A stretch of 64,000 bases of DNA from NCBI RefSeq assembly GCF_003797945.1, contig NZ_RKKU01000003.1, forward strand, positions 186,001 through 250,000, given 5' to 3'. The position numbers and the translations under genes are program-made. Source of the DNA: Pseudomonas neustonica. GTDB lineage: Bacteria; Pseudomonadota; Gammaproteobacteria; Pseudomonadales; Pseudomonadaceae. This document shows positions 45,305-53,819 of this stretch, piece by piece. Under the pieces are notes generated by a model. That model worked only from the letters and a program-made list of their open reading frames with translations, had not been told where the DNA came from and made no database searches. The first letter of the stretch is position 1, and each line of letters begins with the position of its first letter.

Positions 45305-46606
45305 TTATTCTTCAGCTTGGGCGCCGACGCAGGTTTTGGTTTTAGTGTTGTAGTTGCCGCAGCTGATCGGAGCTGTCCAGTCGGAGATCAGATCCTTGCT
45401 GCCTTCCAGATAGTCGGACCAGGCATCGCCGGGAACCAGCTCATCGGTGCTGGAAACTGTCAGAAACTGGCCATCATCCTGGATTTCACCAATCAGGACC
45501 GGCTTGGTGATGTGATGGTTAGGCAGCATGGTGCTGGTGCCGCCGGTCAGGTTGGGCACTTCTACGCCAACCATGGCATCGATTACCTTGTCGGTATCGG
45601 TGGTGCCGGCTTTCTCAACTGCTTTTACCCACATGTTGAAGCCAATGTAGTGCGCTTCCATCGGGTCATTGGTGACGCGCTTCTCGTCGCCGGTGAACTC
45701 GTGCCAGGTGTTGATGAAGGCTTCGTTTTCTGGCGTGTCTTCACTCATGAAGTAGTTCCAGGCAGCCATATGGCCAACCAGCGGAGTGGTATCGATACCG
45801 GACAACTCTTCTTCACCTACAGAGAAGGCAACCACCGGAATATCTTCAGCGGATACGCCCTGGTTACCCAGCTCGCGATAGAACGGCACGTTGGCATCAC
45901 CGTTGATGGTTGAAACCACTGCGGTCTTTTTACCGGTGCTGCCGAAGCGTTTGATCTCGGCCACAATGTTCTGCCAGTCGGAGTGACCGAAGGGCGTGTA
46001 GTTGATCATGATGTCATCTTCCGCCACGCCGGCTGACTTCAGGTAGGCCTCCAGAATGCGGTTGGTGGTGCGCGGGTAAACGTAGTCGGTACCGGCCAGT
46101 ACCCAACGCTCTACACCCAGTTCGTCTTTCAGGTAATCAACCGCCGGAATCGCTTGCTGGTTTGGCGCGGCGCCGGTGTAAAACACGTTACGTGATGATT
46201 CTTCACCCTCGTACTGCACGGGATAAAACAGCATGCCGTTCAGCTCTTCGATGACCGGCAACACTGACTTGCGTGAAACCGAGGTCCAGCAGCCAAAGAT
46301 GGCATCCACATGATGCTGTTCCAGCAATTCGCGGGTGCGCTCGGCAAACAGCGGCCAGTTGGACGCCGGGTCAACGACTACCGGTTCCAGCTTCTTGCCG
46401 AGCAGGCCGCCCTTTTTGTTCTGCTCTTCAATCAGCATCAACATGGTGTCTTTCAGTGTGGTTTCTGAAATCGCCATGGTGCCGGACAGCGAATGCAGTA
46501 CGCCGACCTTGATAGTTTCTTCTGCCTGCACGCTCAGCGCGCCGAGCGCCATACTGCAAGCGACGCCAAGTGCGCCAGCCTTTTTGACCAGATTCTTCAG
46601 TTTCAT
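45305..46606 (-). CDS. urtA: Urea ABC transporter substrate-binding protein UrtA
   Basis: 433 residues, periplasmic. Signal peptide MKLKNLVKKAGALGVACSMALGALSVQA, then IKVGVLHSLSGTMAISE, IFGCWTSVSRKSVLPVIE, VQYEGEESSRNVFYTGAAPNQQ and GTDYVYPRTTNRI, all typical of UrtA rather than branched-chain amino-acid binding proteins. I chose ATG 46606, with GGAGATATACCC upstream; the frame extends a further 550 bases but without a signal peptide or homology. Preceded by a sigma-54 promoter. Confidence 0.96.
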   Translation of the reverse strand: MKLKNLVKKAGALGVACSMALGALSVQAEETIKVGVLHSLSGTMAISETTLKDTMLMLIEEQNKKGGLLGKKLEPVVVDPASNWPLFAERTRELLEQHHVDAIFGCWTSVSRKSVLPVIEELNGMLFYPVQYEGEESSRNVFYTGAAPNQQAIPAVDYLKDELGVERWVLAGTDYVYPRTTNRILEAYLKSAGVAEDDIMINYTPFGHSDWQNIVAEIKRFGSTGKKTAVVSTINGDANVPFYRELGNQGVSAEDIPVVAFSVGEEELSGIDTTPLVGHMAAWNYFMSEDTPENEAFINTWHEFTGDEKRVTNDPMEAHYIGFNMWVKAVEKAGTTDTDKVIDAMVGVEVPNLTGGTSTMLPNHHITKPVLIGEIQDDGQFLTVSSTDELVPGDAWSDYLEGSKDLISDWTAPISCGNYNTKTKTCVGAQAEE

Positions 46607-46899
46607 GGGTATATCTCCATTGTTGTGATTGTGTCCAGTTGGGGTAAAGACAGCATTGCGCCGAGGCCACCAGGGCCTTTGCCGCTGCAAGGAGTAAACA
46701 AGGCGTCCGCAGGCAGGTTTGGCGCGAGGCGCTGGCCGTTGCCGGATGGGCGTCGCGGAGTAATTGGAAGACGGGTACGGCGGGCTGCCATGACCGCGAA
46801 GCGGTAGTGGCTCTTGGTGCTCTGGTGGTGCCCCTGTATTAAGCGAGTCATCGGTGTCCTGTCCGTCGCGGTTGATTGCCTTGTAGGCTTCAAGAGCAG
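46607..46899 (-). other. Long untranslated leader of urtA
   Basis: About 280 bases between the predicted sigma-54 start point and the urtA ATG. Small hairpins are visible (ACCGC-TTC-GCGGT near 46795; GGCC-CTGGT-GGCC near 46675). An open frame rich in Arg and Pro ends in ATGA overlap with urtA but has no clear start signal. I cannot assign a riboswitch class. Confidence 0.45.
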
Positions 46900-46917
46900 A
46901 GCAGGGACCGTGCCAAA
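46900..46917 (-). promoter_or_regulatory. Sigma-54 promoter of urtABCDE
   Basis: On the minus strand TTGGCACG-GTCC-CTGCT: GG and GC are separated by exactly 10 bases, and only one base differs from the TGGCACG-N4-TTGCW consensus. It lies about 300 bases before urtA. RpoN with an enhancer-binding activator such as NtrC would give nitrogen-starvation control. Confidence 0.8.
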
Positions 46918-46919
46918 AC

Positions 46920-46942
46920 TTGACAATGTGTGACATTGTCAA
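46920..46942. promoter_or_regulatory. Perfect 10-bp-arm palindrome next to the urt promoter
   Basis: TTGACAATGT-GTG-ACATTGTCAA, arms identical in inverted orientation with a 3-base spacer. It starts 3 bases upstream of the -24 element, i.e. about -28 to -50. It looks like the operator of a dimeric regulator; I do not know which. Confidence 0.75.
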
Positions 46943-47035
46943 AAAAAGTGACGTTAAAACAACGGTTTGTAGGCTTTTCTGGCAGGGCTGACAGTAGGTT
47001 GGCGCGAATCGCAGCGCATCACCCGGGCAGATGCA

Positions 47036-47070
47036 TGCGCCTATTTGGTGCGTCGCTCCAGCTTGGTGCG
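47036..47070. promoter_or_regulatory. Two tandem NtrC-like sites
   Basis: TGCGCC-TATTT-GGTGCG (47036-47052) matches TGCACC-N5-GGTGCA with two changes. CGCTCC-AGCTT-GGTGCG (47054-47070) is weaker on the left half. Centres are 18 bases apart and about 135-155 bases upstream of the sigma-54 promoter, a normal enhancer layout. Confidence 0.6.
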
Positions 47071-47166
47071 TTGCTGATTGATGCAGGGATGGGCCGGATA
47101 GGAGAGGGCGTAAATGCGAGCGCGTAAAGAAGAGGTGGCGCCAAGACAGCGCCACCTCTGGAAGGC

Positions 47167-48348
47167 TTAGATCAGTTCGATAGCGATAGCCGTTGCTTCA
47201 CCACCACCAATGCACAGCGAGGCCACACCGCGTTTACCGCCAGTGTTCTGTAGTGCGTTGATCAGCGTGATGATGATGCGTGAGCCGGTAGAGCCAACCG
47301 GGTGCCCCTGCGCGCAGGCGCCGCCGTAGATGTTGACCTTGGCGTGATCCAGATTGTGCTCACGCATGGCCAGCATGGTCACCATGGCAAAGGCTTCGTT
47401 GATTTCAAACAGATCGACGTCTGCAACGCTCCAGCCCGTCTTGGCAAACAGATTGCTCATGGCGCCAACGGGCGCAAGGGTGAATTCGCTAGGGTCCTGA
47501 CTCTGGGTCGCATGGCCGACGATACGGGCGAGTGGCTTCAGGCTTCTGCGTTCAGCTTCGGCTGCACTCATCAGCACCAGTGCACTGGCACCGTCGGAGA
47601 TTGAGCTGGCGTTGGCGGCGGTAATGGAGCCGTCTGACTTGAACGCTGGCTTCAAGCTGGGGATTTTGTCCAGGTTGGCGTTGTGTGGCTGCTCATCGTG
47701 TTTGACCACTACTTCACCCTTGCGGGTTTTTACCGTGACCGGGACGATTTCCTTGTCCAGCGCGCCGCTCTCGATTGCTGCCTGGGCGCGCTTTAACGAC
47801 TCAATGGCGTAGGCGTCCATGTCGGCACGGGTGATGTCGTTCTGGTCGGCGGTACCCTGTGCAAAGGAGCCCATCAAGCGGCCGCTGCGCGCATCTTCCA
47901 GGCCATCGAGAAACATGTGGTCCTTGATCTCGCCATGGCCCATGCGCAGACCAGTTCGGGCCTTCTCCAGCAAATAAGGTGCATTGGACATGCTTTCCAT
48001 GCCGCCAGCGACCATGATGCTGTTGCTGCCCGCCTTGATCAAATCATGCGCGAGCATCACGGCTTTCATACCAGAACCACAGAGTTTGTTGATGGTGGTG
48101 CAGCCAGTTGCGGCGGGGAGCCCGGCGTTGAGGCTGGCCTGGCGGGCAGGGCCCTGTTTCAAGCCAGCAGGCAAGACACAGCCCATGATGACTTCTTCTA
48201 TGGCGTCGGCTTCAATGCCTGCACGGCTAACGGCTTCACGAATGCTCAGTGCGCCAAGCTCGACTGCGCTGATGCTGGAAAGACTGCCCTGAAAGCCGCC
48301 CATGGGCGTGCGTGCTCCGCTGACGATGACAATGCTGTTGTCGGACAT
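47167..48348 (-). CDS. Acetyl-CoA C-acetyltransferase (thiolase)
   Basis: 393 residues. Catalyses acetyl-CoA condensation or acetoacetyl-CoA cleavage. Active-site Cys in TINKLCGSGMKAV near residue 90, His in NEAFAM-adjacent region and GHPVGSTGSR, second Cys in ASLCIGGGEATAIAIE. Start ATG 48348 with CGGAG 8 bases upstream; an upstream 36-residue extension is non-homologous. It is divergent from an acyl-CoA ligase gene, 217 bases apart, so both may share regulation in fatty-acid or ketone metabolism. Confidence 0.95.
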   Translation of the reverse strand: MSDNSIVIVSGARTPMGGFQGSLSSISAVELGALSIREAVSRAGIEADAIEEVIMGCVLPAGLKQGPARQASLNAGLPAATGCTTINKLCGSGMKAVMLAHDLIKAGSNSIMVAGGMESMSNAPYLLEKARTGLRMGHGEIKDHMFLDGLEDARSGRLMGSFAQGTADQNDITRADMDAYAIESLKRAQAAIESGALDKEIVPVTVKTRKGEVVVKHDEQPHNANLDKIPSLKPAFKSDGSITAANASSISDGASALVLMSAAEAERRSLKPLARIVGHATQSQDPSEFTLAPVGAMSNLFAKTGWSVADVDLFEINEAFAMVTMLAMREHNLDHAKVNIYGGACAQGHPVGSTGSRIIITLINALQNTGGKRGVASLCIGGGEATAIAIELI

Positions 48349-48565
48349 GTTTATTGCTCCGGTATTATATTTTCTGACTACGGTTTGAATATTAGTCACA
48401 AGGCGACTTTTACTTACAATAATACCCTTAATGAGCTCAGATAAAATCCGTATCATATTTAGCGTTTAAGCTACCTGCGCTATTCTCTAGACTGCTTTCG
48501 AGTGGTCGCGTGAGCTCTAGCAAAGCTCCCATGCCCTGACAATCCCAACAACACTAGGTCATTTC

Positions 48566-50248
48566 ATGCTCAATACTCGTATCCTCAAGCCCACAGACGA
48601 GGCACGCTCCACGCCCCTGCTGATCAAGAATTTGCTACTTTCCGGTCAGCGTTACGAGCGTACCCAGGAAATTATCTACCGCGATATCAGCCGGTACGAT
48701 TACGTTACCTTTAATGAGCGCGTCTGCCGCCTGGCCAATGCGTTGACCAAGGCTGGCGTCAAGGCTGGCGATACGGTCGCCATGATGGACTGGGATAGCC
48801 ATCGCTATCTGGAGTGCATGTTTGCTGTGCCCATGCTTGGCGCGGTTATGCATACCATTAACGTACGCCTGTCGCCGGATCAGATTCTCTACACCATGAA
48901 CCACGCTGAAGACGTTGTGGTACTGGTTAACAGTGAATTTGTACCCATATACAAGGCCATCGAGAATGACCTGACGACGGTTACCACCACCATTTTGCTG
49001 ACTGACGAAGAAAGCAAAGTAGCTGATCTACCCGGTCTGGCGGGTGAGTATGAACAATTGTTGGCCGCCGCCGAGCCTACCTACGAATTTGCCGATTTCG
49101 ATGAGAACTCGGTTGCTACTACCTTCTACACCACGGGGACTACGGGTAACCCGAAGGGCGTCTACTTCACTCATCGTCAGTTGGTGTTGCACACGCTGTC
49201 TCAGGTAGCGTCACTGTCCGGGTTGGATAGCGTGCGTCAGCTGGGTAACCGTGATGTCTATATGCCAATCACGCCGATGTTCCACGTCCACGCGTGGGGT
49301 ATTCCCTACACCGCCACCTTGATGGGGGTTAAGCAGGTCTATCCAGGCCGCTATGAGCCTGAGATGTTGGTCAAGTTGATCAAGGATCACGGCGTGACCT
49401 TCTCGCATTGCGTACCGACCATTCTGCAGATGGTGCTCAAGGCCGAGGGAGCCAAGGACCATGACTTTGGTGGTATGCGTGTGATTATCGGTGGCAGCGC
49501 CCTGAATCGTTCGCTGTTTGATTTAGCCAAATCCAAGGGTATGCATCTGGGCGCAGCCTACGGTATGTCGGAAACCTGTCCTTTGATCTCGGCGGGTTAC
49601 GTCAACCTTGAGCTGGAAGCCGGTAGCGAAGATGATCGCATTTCGCACTTGATCAAGGCCGGGGTCCCTGGGCCTTTGGTGGAAGCGAAAATCATGGCGC
49701 CAGATGGCTCCTTTTTACCCAATGATGGTAAGACGCAGGGCGAATTGGTTTTGCGCGCGCCTTGGCTGACCCAAGCCTATTTCCGTGAGCCTGAGAAAAG
49801 CAAGGAGCTCTGGGCTGGCGGCTGGATGCATACCGGTGATGTGGCCACCATCGACCCGATGGGCTTTATCGACATTCGCGACCGCATCAAGGATGTTATC
49901 AAGACTGGTGGCGAATGGTTGTCTTCGCTGGAGCTGGAAGATCTGATCAGTCGCAGCGCGTCAGTCAGTGACGTAGCTGTGGTCGGTATTCCTGATCCGC
50001 GCTGGGACGAGCGACCCTTCGCACTGGTGGTTGCTGCGCCAGGGCAGCAAGTGACGGCGGCCTCGTTGTGTGAGCACTTACAGCCATTTGTCGACGACGG
50101 TCGCATTAATAAGTGGGCGATCCCCACACAGATTGCGGTTGTCAGTGACATTCCCAAGACCAGTGTCGGCAAGCTTGATAAAAAGCGGATTCGTACCGAA
50201 ATTGCACAATGGATTGAGTCGGGCGACGACTGTATTTCATCCTTGTAA
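48566..50248 (+). CDS. Fatty acid--CoA ligase (ANL superfamily)
   Basis: 560 residues. Activates a carboxylic acid through an acyl-adenylate to the CoA thioester. Core motifs: ATP loop FYTTGTTGNPKGV near residue 195, MFHVHAWGIPY, AYGMSETCPL, the hinge HTGDVATIDPMGFIDIRDR and the catalytic C-terminal Lys in PKTSVGKLDKKRI. Related to medium/long-chain AlkK-type ligases of pseudomonads. Single gene with its own terminator; acid length not readable. Confidence 0.93.
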   Translation: MLNTRILKPTDEARSTPLLIKNLLLSGQRYERTQEIIYRDISRYDYVTFNERVCRLANALTKAGVKAGDTVAMMDWDSHRYLECMFAVPMLGAVMHTINVRLSPDQILYTMNHAEDVVVLVNSEFVPIYKAIENDLTTVTTTILLTDEESKVADLPGLAGEYEQLLAAAEPTYEFADFDENSVATTFYTTGTTGNPKGVYFTHRQLVLHTLSQVASLSGLDSVRQLGNRDVYMPITPMFHVHAWGIPYTATLMGVKQVYPGRYEPEMLVKLIKDHGVTFSHCVPTILQMVLKAEGAKDHDFGGMRVIIGGSALNRSLFDLAKSKGMHLGAAYGMSETCPLISAGYVNLELEAGSEDDRISHLIKAGVPGPLVEAKIMAPDGSFLPNDGKTQGELVLRAPWLTQAYFREPEKSKELWAGGWMHTGDVATIDPMGFIDIRDRIKDVIKTGGEWLSSLELEDLISRSASVSDVAVVGIPDPRWDERPFALVVAAPGQQVTAASLCEHLQPFVDDGRINKWAIPTQIAVVSDIPKTSVGKLDKKRIRTEIAQWIESGDDCISSL

Positions 50249-50270
50249 ATCGCGCCCTGCGTGACCGCAA

Positions 50271-50304
50271 GCCGCCAGCCGAGCAATCGATTGGCGGTTT
50301 TTTT
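50271..50304 (+). terminator. Terminator of the acyl-CoA ligase gene
   Basis: CCGCCA / TGGCGG with a 14-base loop followed by seven T residues, 23 bases after the stop. Confidence 0.8.
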
Positions 50305-50693
50305 GTGCGTAGCAAGACGCTGATCAATAGTTGCTTACTGTCTCATTTTTGTGGATGTAATACGGTATCAAGTTGTCTTGCAGATCGCGTAAATAAAGCG
50401 CTTCAGCGCTGTATGGTGAAGTGCCAACTGCTCTGGTGTGGGACACTTGGGCTTGATTGCCTGCACGCCAGCCTATAAAGTGCCCATCTCCTCAAGGAAT
50501 ATAAAAAGCCTAATAATCCTGAACGCTGTGATGTCACCGTCTACTATGTCGGTACAACACGGGCGTTTTCGTGCGTCCGCTTCAGTGGCGGGCGTAATGG
50601 CAGTGCTTCCTTGTCGTCACCCGTCCGGCCTTCTGCTGTGCACTGTGTCAGCAGCGCTGAGCCGTAAATAAACAAGCAAAACAGGGCGAATCG
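50305..50693. other. Upstream region of the DUF1329 gene
   Basis: A 389-base gap that must hold the promoter of the following gene. I see a small GCGCTTCAGCGC palindrome near 50398 and no convincing coding frame, RNA gene or repeat. Confidence 0.5.
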
Positions 50694-52055
50694 ATGAAAC
50701 CCATTATCCTTGCTTCTACTTTCCTGGCCTCTGCGCTGGCTGCTCAAATTAGCTTTGCTGCTGCCGATGCCCAGCAAGTTGCCGAACTGGGCAATTCTCT
50801 CACTCCTGTCGGCGCTGAAGCGGCCGGCAACGCGGCGGGCACCATCCCCGCCTGGACCGGTGGTTTGGCAACTGATGCTGCTGCGGTTGATGCAAACGGC
50901 TTTTTTGCCAACCCTTATGCTGACGATCAGCCGTTGTTCGTTATCACTGCGGCCAACTACGAAGAGTATGCCGATAACCTGGCTCCCGGTCAGATCGCCA
51001 TGTTCAAGCGTTATCCTGAAACCTTCAAGATGCGCGTGTTTGAAAGTCGCCGCAGCGCCGCCCTGCCGCAAGCAGTGAATGATGCGGCCAAGCACAACGC
51101 AGCCAATACCGAGCTGGTTGCCGGCGGCAATGGCTTGACCAACTATCAGATGGCTTATGCTTTCCCAATCCCCAATGACGGCCTTGAAGTTATCTGGAAC
51201 CAGATTACGCGCTACCGTGGTGCTTCACTCCAGCGCACCGTTACGCAGGCCACGCCTCAGGTAAATGGTAATTACAACATTGTGCGCTTTGTAGAAGAGT
51301 ACGTGTTGCCTAGTGCGCTGAGCGATTATAGCGCTGGCGACAGCACTGAAATGCTGTATTACTTCAAGCAGCAGGTGACGGATCCGAGCCGTCTGGCCGG
51401 TAATGTGCTGTTGGTACACGAAACCATCAACCAGGTCGCCAACCCTCGCATGGCGTGGATCTACAACGCCGGCCAGCGCCGCGTGCGCCGCGCACCTCAG
51501 GTTTCCTATGATGGTCCAGGTACCGCAGCTGATGGTATGCGTACCTCTGACAATCTGGATATGTACAACGGTGCGCCCGATCGTTATGACTGGAAACTTA
51601 ACGGCAAGCGCGAGATGTTTGTTTCTTATAATAACTTCGAGCTGGCCTCGCCCGACGTCAAGTACGATCAGATCTTTAAAGCAGGTCACATCAATCAGGA
51701 TCTGGTGCGCTATGAGCTGCACCGTGTCTGGGATGTTGAAGCAACCGTCAAGCCGGGCGAGCGGCATATTTATGCCAAGCGTCATGTCTTCCTCGACGAG
51801 GATTCCTGGCAGGCGGCTCACATCGATCATTACGACGCGCGCGGTGAGCTGTGGCGTGTGGCCGAGGCTGAGACCCTGCAGCGCTTCCCGGACAAGGTGC
51901 CTAGCTATGCTATGGAGACCCTGTATGACCTCATGGCCGGGCGTTATCTGGCAATGGGCATGAACAACGAAGAGCGCAGCAATTATGACTACAGCTACAA
52001 GGCGTCAAGCAATGACTTCACGCCAACCGCGCTGCGTCAGGCAGGTGTTCGCTAA
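50694..52055 (+). CDS. DUF1329 envelope protein
   Basis: 453 residues. Signal peptide (IILASTFLASALAAQISFAAA) followed by the DUF1329 domain: LTPVGAEAAGNAAGTIPAWTGG near the N-terminus, NPRMAWIYNAGQRRVRRAPQVSYD and YRYELHRVWDVEATVKPGERHIYAKRHVF-type sequence in the middle. The fold resembles LolA-type lipoprotein and lipid carriers. In pseudomonads such genes often accompany DUF1302 or acyl-CoA genes, suggesting lipid handling at the outer membrane; role unproven. Confidence 0.88.
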   Translation: MKPIILASTFLASALAAQISFAAADAQQVAELGNSLTPVGAEAAGNAAGTIPAWTGGLATDAAAVDANGFFANPYADDQPLFVITAANYEEYADNLAPGQIAMFKRYPETFKMRVFESRRSAALPQAVNDAAKHNAANTELVAGGNGLTNYQMAYAFPIPNDGLEVIWNQITRYRGASLQRTVTQATPQVNGNYNIVRFVEEYVLPSALSDYSAGDSTEMLYYFKQQVTDPSRLAGNVLLVHETINQVANPRMAWIYNAGQRRVRRAPQVSYDGPGTAADGMRTSDNLDMYNGAPDRYDWKLNGKREMFVSYNNFELASPDVKYDQIFKAGHINQDLVRYELHRVWDVEATVKPGERHIYAKRHVFLDEDSWQAAHIDHYDARGELWRVAEAETLQRFPDKVPSYAMETLYDLMAGRYLAMGMNNEERSNYDYSYKASSNDFTPTALRQAGVR

Positions 52056-52104
52056 CTAGGGTGCTATCGAGCCAGCTTGCGGCACGCTCGCTGGCTTCGC
52101 CCGT

Positions 52105-52144
52105 AAAAAAAGGTGTGTGGAAGCGATTCCGCGCGCCTTTTTTT
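52105..52144 (+). terminator. Strong terminator of the DUF1329 gene
   Basis: An 18-bp stem (with G-U pairs) from AAAAAAAGGTGTGTGGAA to its partner around a GCGA tetraloop, ending in seven T residues. The A-run on the left makes it usable on both strands. Confidence 0.93.
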
Positions 52145-52320
52145 ATTCCTGCAGGGTGTCTCTACGATCCGAGCAGGCTCTGACTGTTGCTGTTTTAGCG
52201 CGCTGATGGTAGCCGCGGCTTTTGCATCCTGCGAAAGAAAAAACAGGCGCTGCTGGGTATACTGATTGCTATTCGATATAAGGCTTTGGCCTTTTCGCCC
52301 TGGCCCCTACAGGAGTTTGC

Positions 52321-52965
52321 ATGACAGCCCCGCAACCCGCGCTGATCCGCGAGACTTTCCCGGTAGGTCCGCTGCAGTGCAATTGCACTATCGTTGGCGA
52401 CCCGGTGACAAAAAAGGCACTGGTAATTGACCCCGGTGGTGATCATCAGTTGATTCTGGATCGCCTGGAGGCGCTCGGTCTGAAGGTGGTGAGTATCATT
52501 CACACCCACGCGCACTTGGACCACTTTCTTGCTTCGGGTGAAATAAAGAAAGTGACTGGCGCTAGTTTACATCTGCATAAAGAAGATCAATTTCTTTGGG
52601 ATAACCTGGAAATGCAGTGCAAGATGTTTGGCGTGCCCTATAAGCCGGTACCGGCCCCTGATCAGTGGCTGCACGATGATGAGGAGTTGGCGTGCGGTTG
52701 TGGTGTCGCTTTGCATACACCCGGGCACACGCCGGGCTCAATGAGTTTCTGGTTTGAGCGGGACAAGTTGCTGATTGCGGGCGATACGCTCTTTCGTGGT
52801 GGCATTGGCCGCACGGATCTGTGGGGTGGTGACTATCAGAAAATTGAACGATCTATTCGTGATCGGCTCTATATTCTGGATGAAGAGGCTGTAGTGGTAA
52901 CTGGCCATGGTCCAGATACACGTATCGGTGATGAGATTCGCACTAACCCCTTTATTCGTGGTTAG
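52321..52965 (+). CDS. Metallo-beta-lactamase-fold hydrolase, glyoxalase II-like
   Basis: 214 residues. Metal motif HTHAHLDH near residue 60, further ligands in HTPGHTPGSMS, AGDTLFRGGIGRTD and TGHGPDTRIG. The short single-domain form resembles GloB2/YcbL-type hydrolases of thioesters such as S-lactoylglutathione. CAGGAG lies before the ATG. Single gene; physiological substrate not established from sequence. Confidence 0.92.
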   Translation: MTAPQPALIRETFPVGPLQCNCTIVGDPVTKKALVIDPGGDHQLILDRLEALGLKVVSIIHTHAHLDHFLASGEIKKVTGASLHLHKEDQFLWDNLEMQCKMFGVPYKPVPAPDQWLHDDEELACGCGVALHTPGHTPGSMSFWFERDKLLIAGDTLFRGGIGRTDLWGGDYQKIERSIRDRLYILDEEAVVVTGHGPDTRIGDEIRTNPFIRG

Positions 52966-53082
52966 TGTGAGCGACCAGCCTGTCTGATACAGCTTTAGGG
53001 GAGTAAGCCGTTGACGCTTGTCCGGCCTCATTTCCTGTTATGGTGTTAGATGTTAAAGATAATAGATGAAAGGGAAAAAATT

Positions 53083-53736
53083 ATGAAAAGCCAAGCTTTG
53101 ATTGCTGCCGGCGTGTGCGCGTTGGTTCTGACTGGTTGTACTAATAATCCTTACACTGGCGAACAACAAGCAGGTAAGTCTGCCATTTACGGCGGTATTG
53201 GCGCGGTAACCGGGGCAGCCATTGGTGCGGCTACCTCTAGCAGTGACGACCGCGGCAAGGGCGCTTTGATCGGTGCTGCTGTCGGCGGCGCTGCGGGTGG
53301 TGGTTATGGCTTTTACGTAGACAAGCAAGAACAGCGTCTGCGTCAGGAGCTTACCGGGACCGGTGTGCAAGTTGTCCGCAATGGCGACAGCATTCAGCTG
53401 GTGATGCCGGGTAATATTACTTTCGCGTCCGGCTCTGCTGATATTTCGAGCAGCTTCTATCCCACCTTGAACTCGCTAGTGAAGGTGTTCAAGGAATTTG
53501 ATCAGAACGGCATCAATATCGTCGGCCATACCGACAGCACTGGCTCCAACGAACTGAACATGCGTTTGTCCCGTGAGCGTGCCAGCGCGGTAGCGGCTTA
53601 CCTGTCTGGTCAGGGCGTGCCTGGCGGTCGTATCAGCAGCGCGGGTGTAGGTCCTAGCCAGCCAATTGCCAGCAACGATACCGAGTCGGGTCGTGCGCAA
53701 AATCGCCGGGTAGAAATTAACCTGCGTCAGTTGTAA
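53083..53736 (+). CDS. OmpA-family outer-membrane lipoprotein
   Basis: 217 residues. Lipoprotein signal with lipobox VLTGC at residues 17-21, a glycine-zipper region (GGIGAVTGAAIGAATS ... GALIGAAVGGAAGGGYG), then a C-terminal OmpA domain with ITFASGSADISSSFYPTLN and the peptidoglycan-binding VGHTDSTGSNELNMRLSRERA. It anchors the outer membrane to peptidoglycan. Start ATG 53083 (AGGG upstream) is preferred to 53050 because the lipobox must lie near the N-terminus. Confidence 0.92.
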   Translation: MKSQALIAAGVCALVLTGCTNNPYTGEQQAGKSAIYGGIGAVTGAAIGAATSSSDDRGKGALIGAAVGGAAGGGYGFYVDKQEQRLRQELTGTGVQVVRNGDSIQLVMPGNITFASGSADISSSFYPTLNSLVKVFKEFDQNGINIVGHTDSTGSNELNMRLSRERASAVAAYLSGQGVPGGRISSAGVGPSQPIASNDTESGRAQNRRVEINLRQL

Positions 53737-53744
53737 TACGCAGT

Positions 53745-53782
53745 AAAAAAGCCGCGCCGGATCATTCCGGCGCGGCTTTTTT
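53745..53782. terminator. Bidirectional terminator between OmpA-like and acyltransferase genes
   Basis: A6-GCCGCGCCGG / CCGGCGCGGC-T6 with loop ATCATT. It is symmetrical and lies between convergent genes. Confidence 0.95.
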
Positions 53783-53819
53783 GTGCGCGTATGCTGTCTT
53801 TAAAAACGTACTACGGGTG

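Noticed and set aside
46607-47155. 183-residue N-terminal extension of UrtA
   Set aside because: No signal peptide and no homology. The ATG at 46606 has GGAG and a proper signal peptide, and a sigma-54 promoter lies inside the extension.
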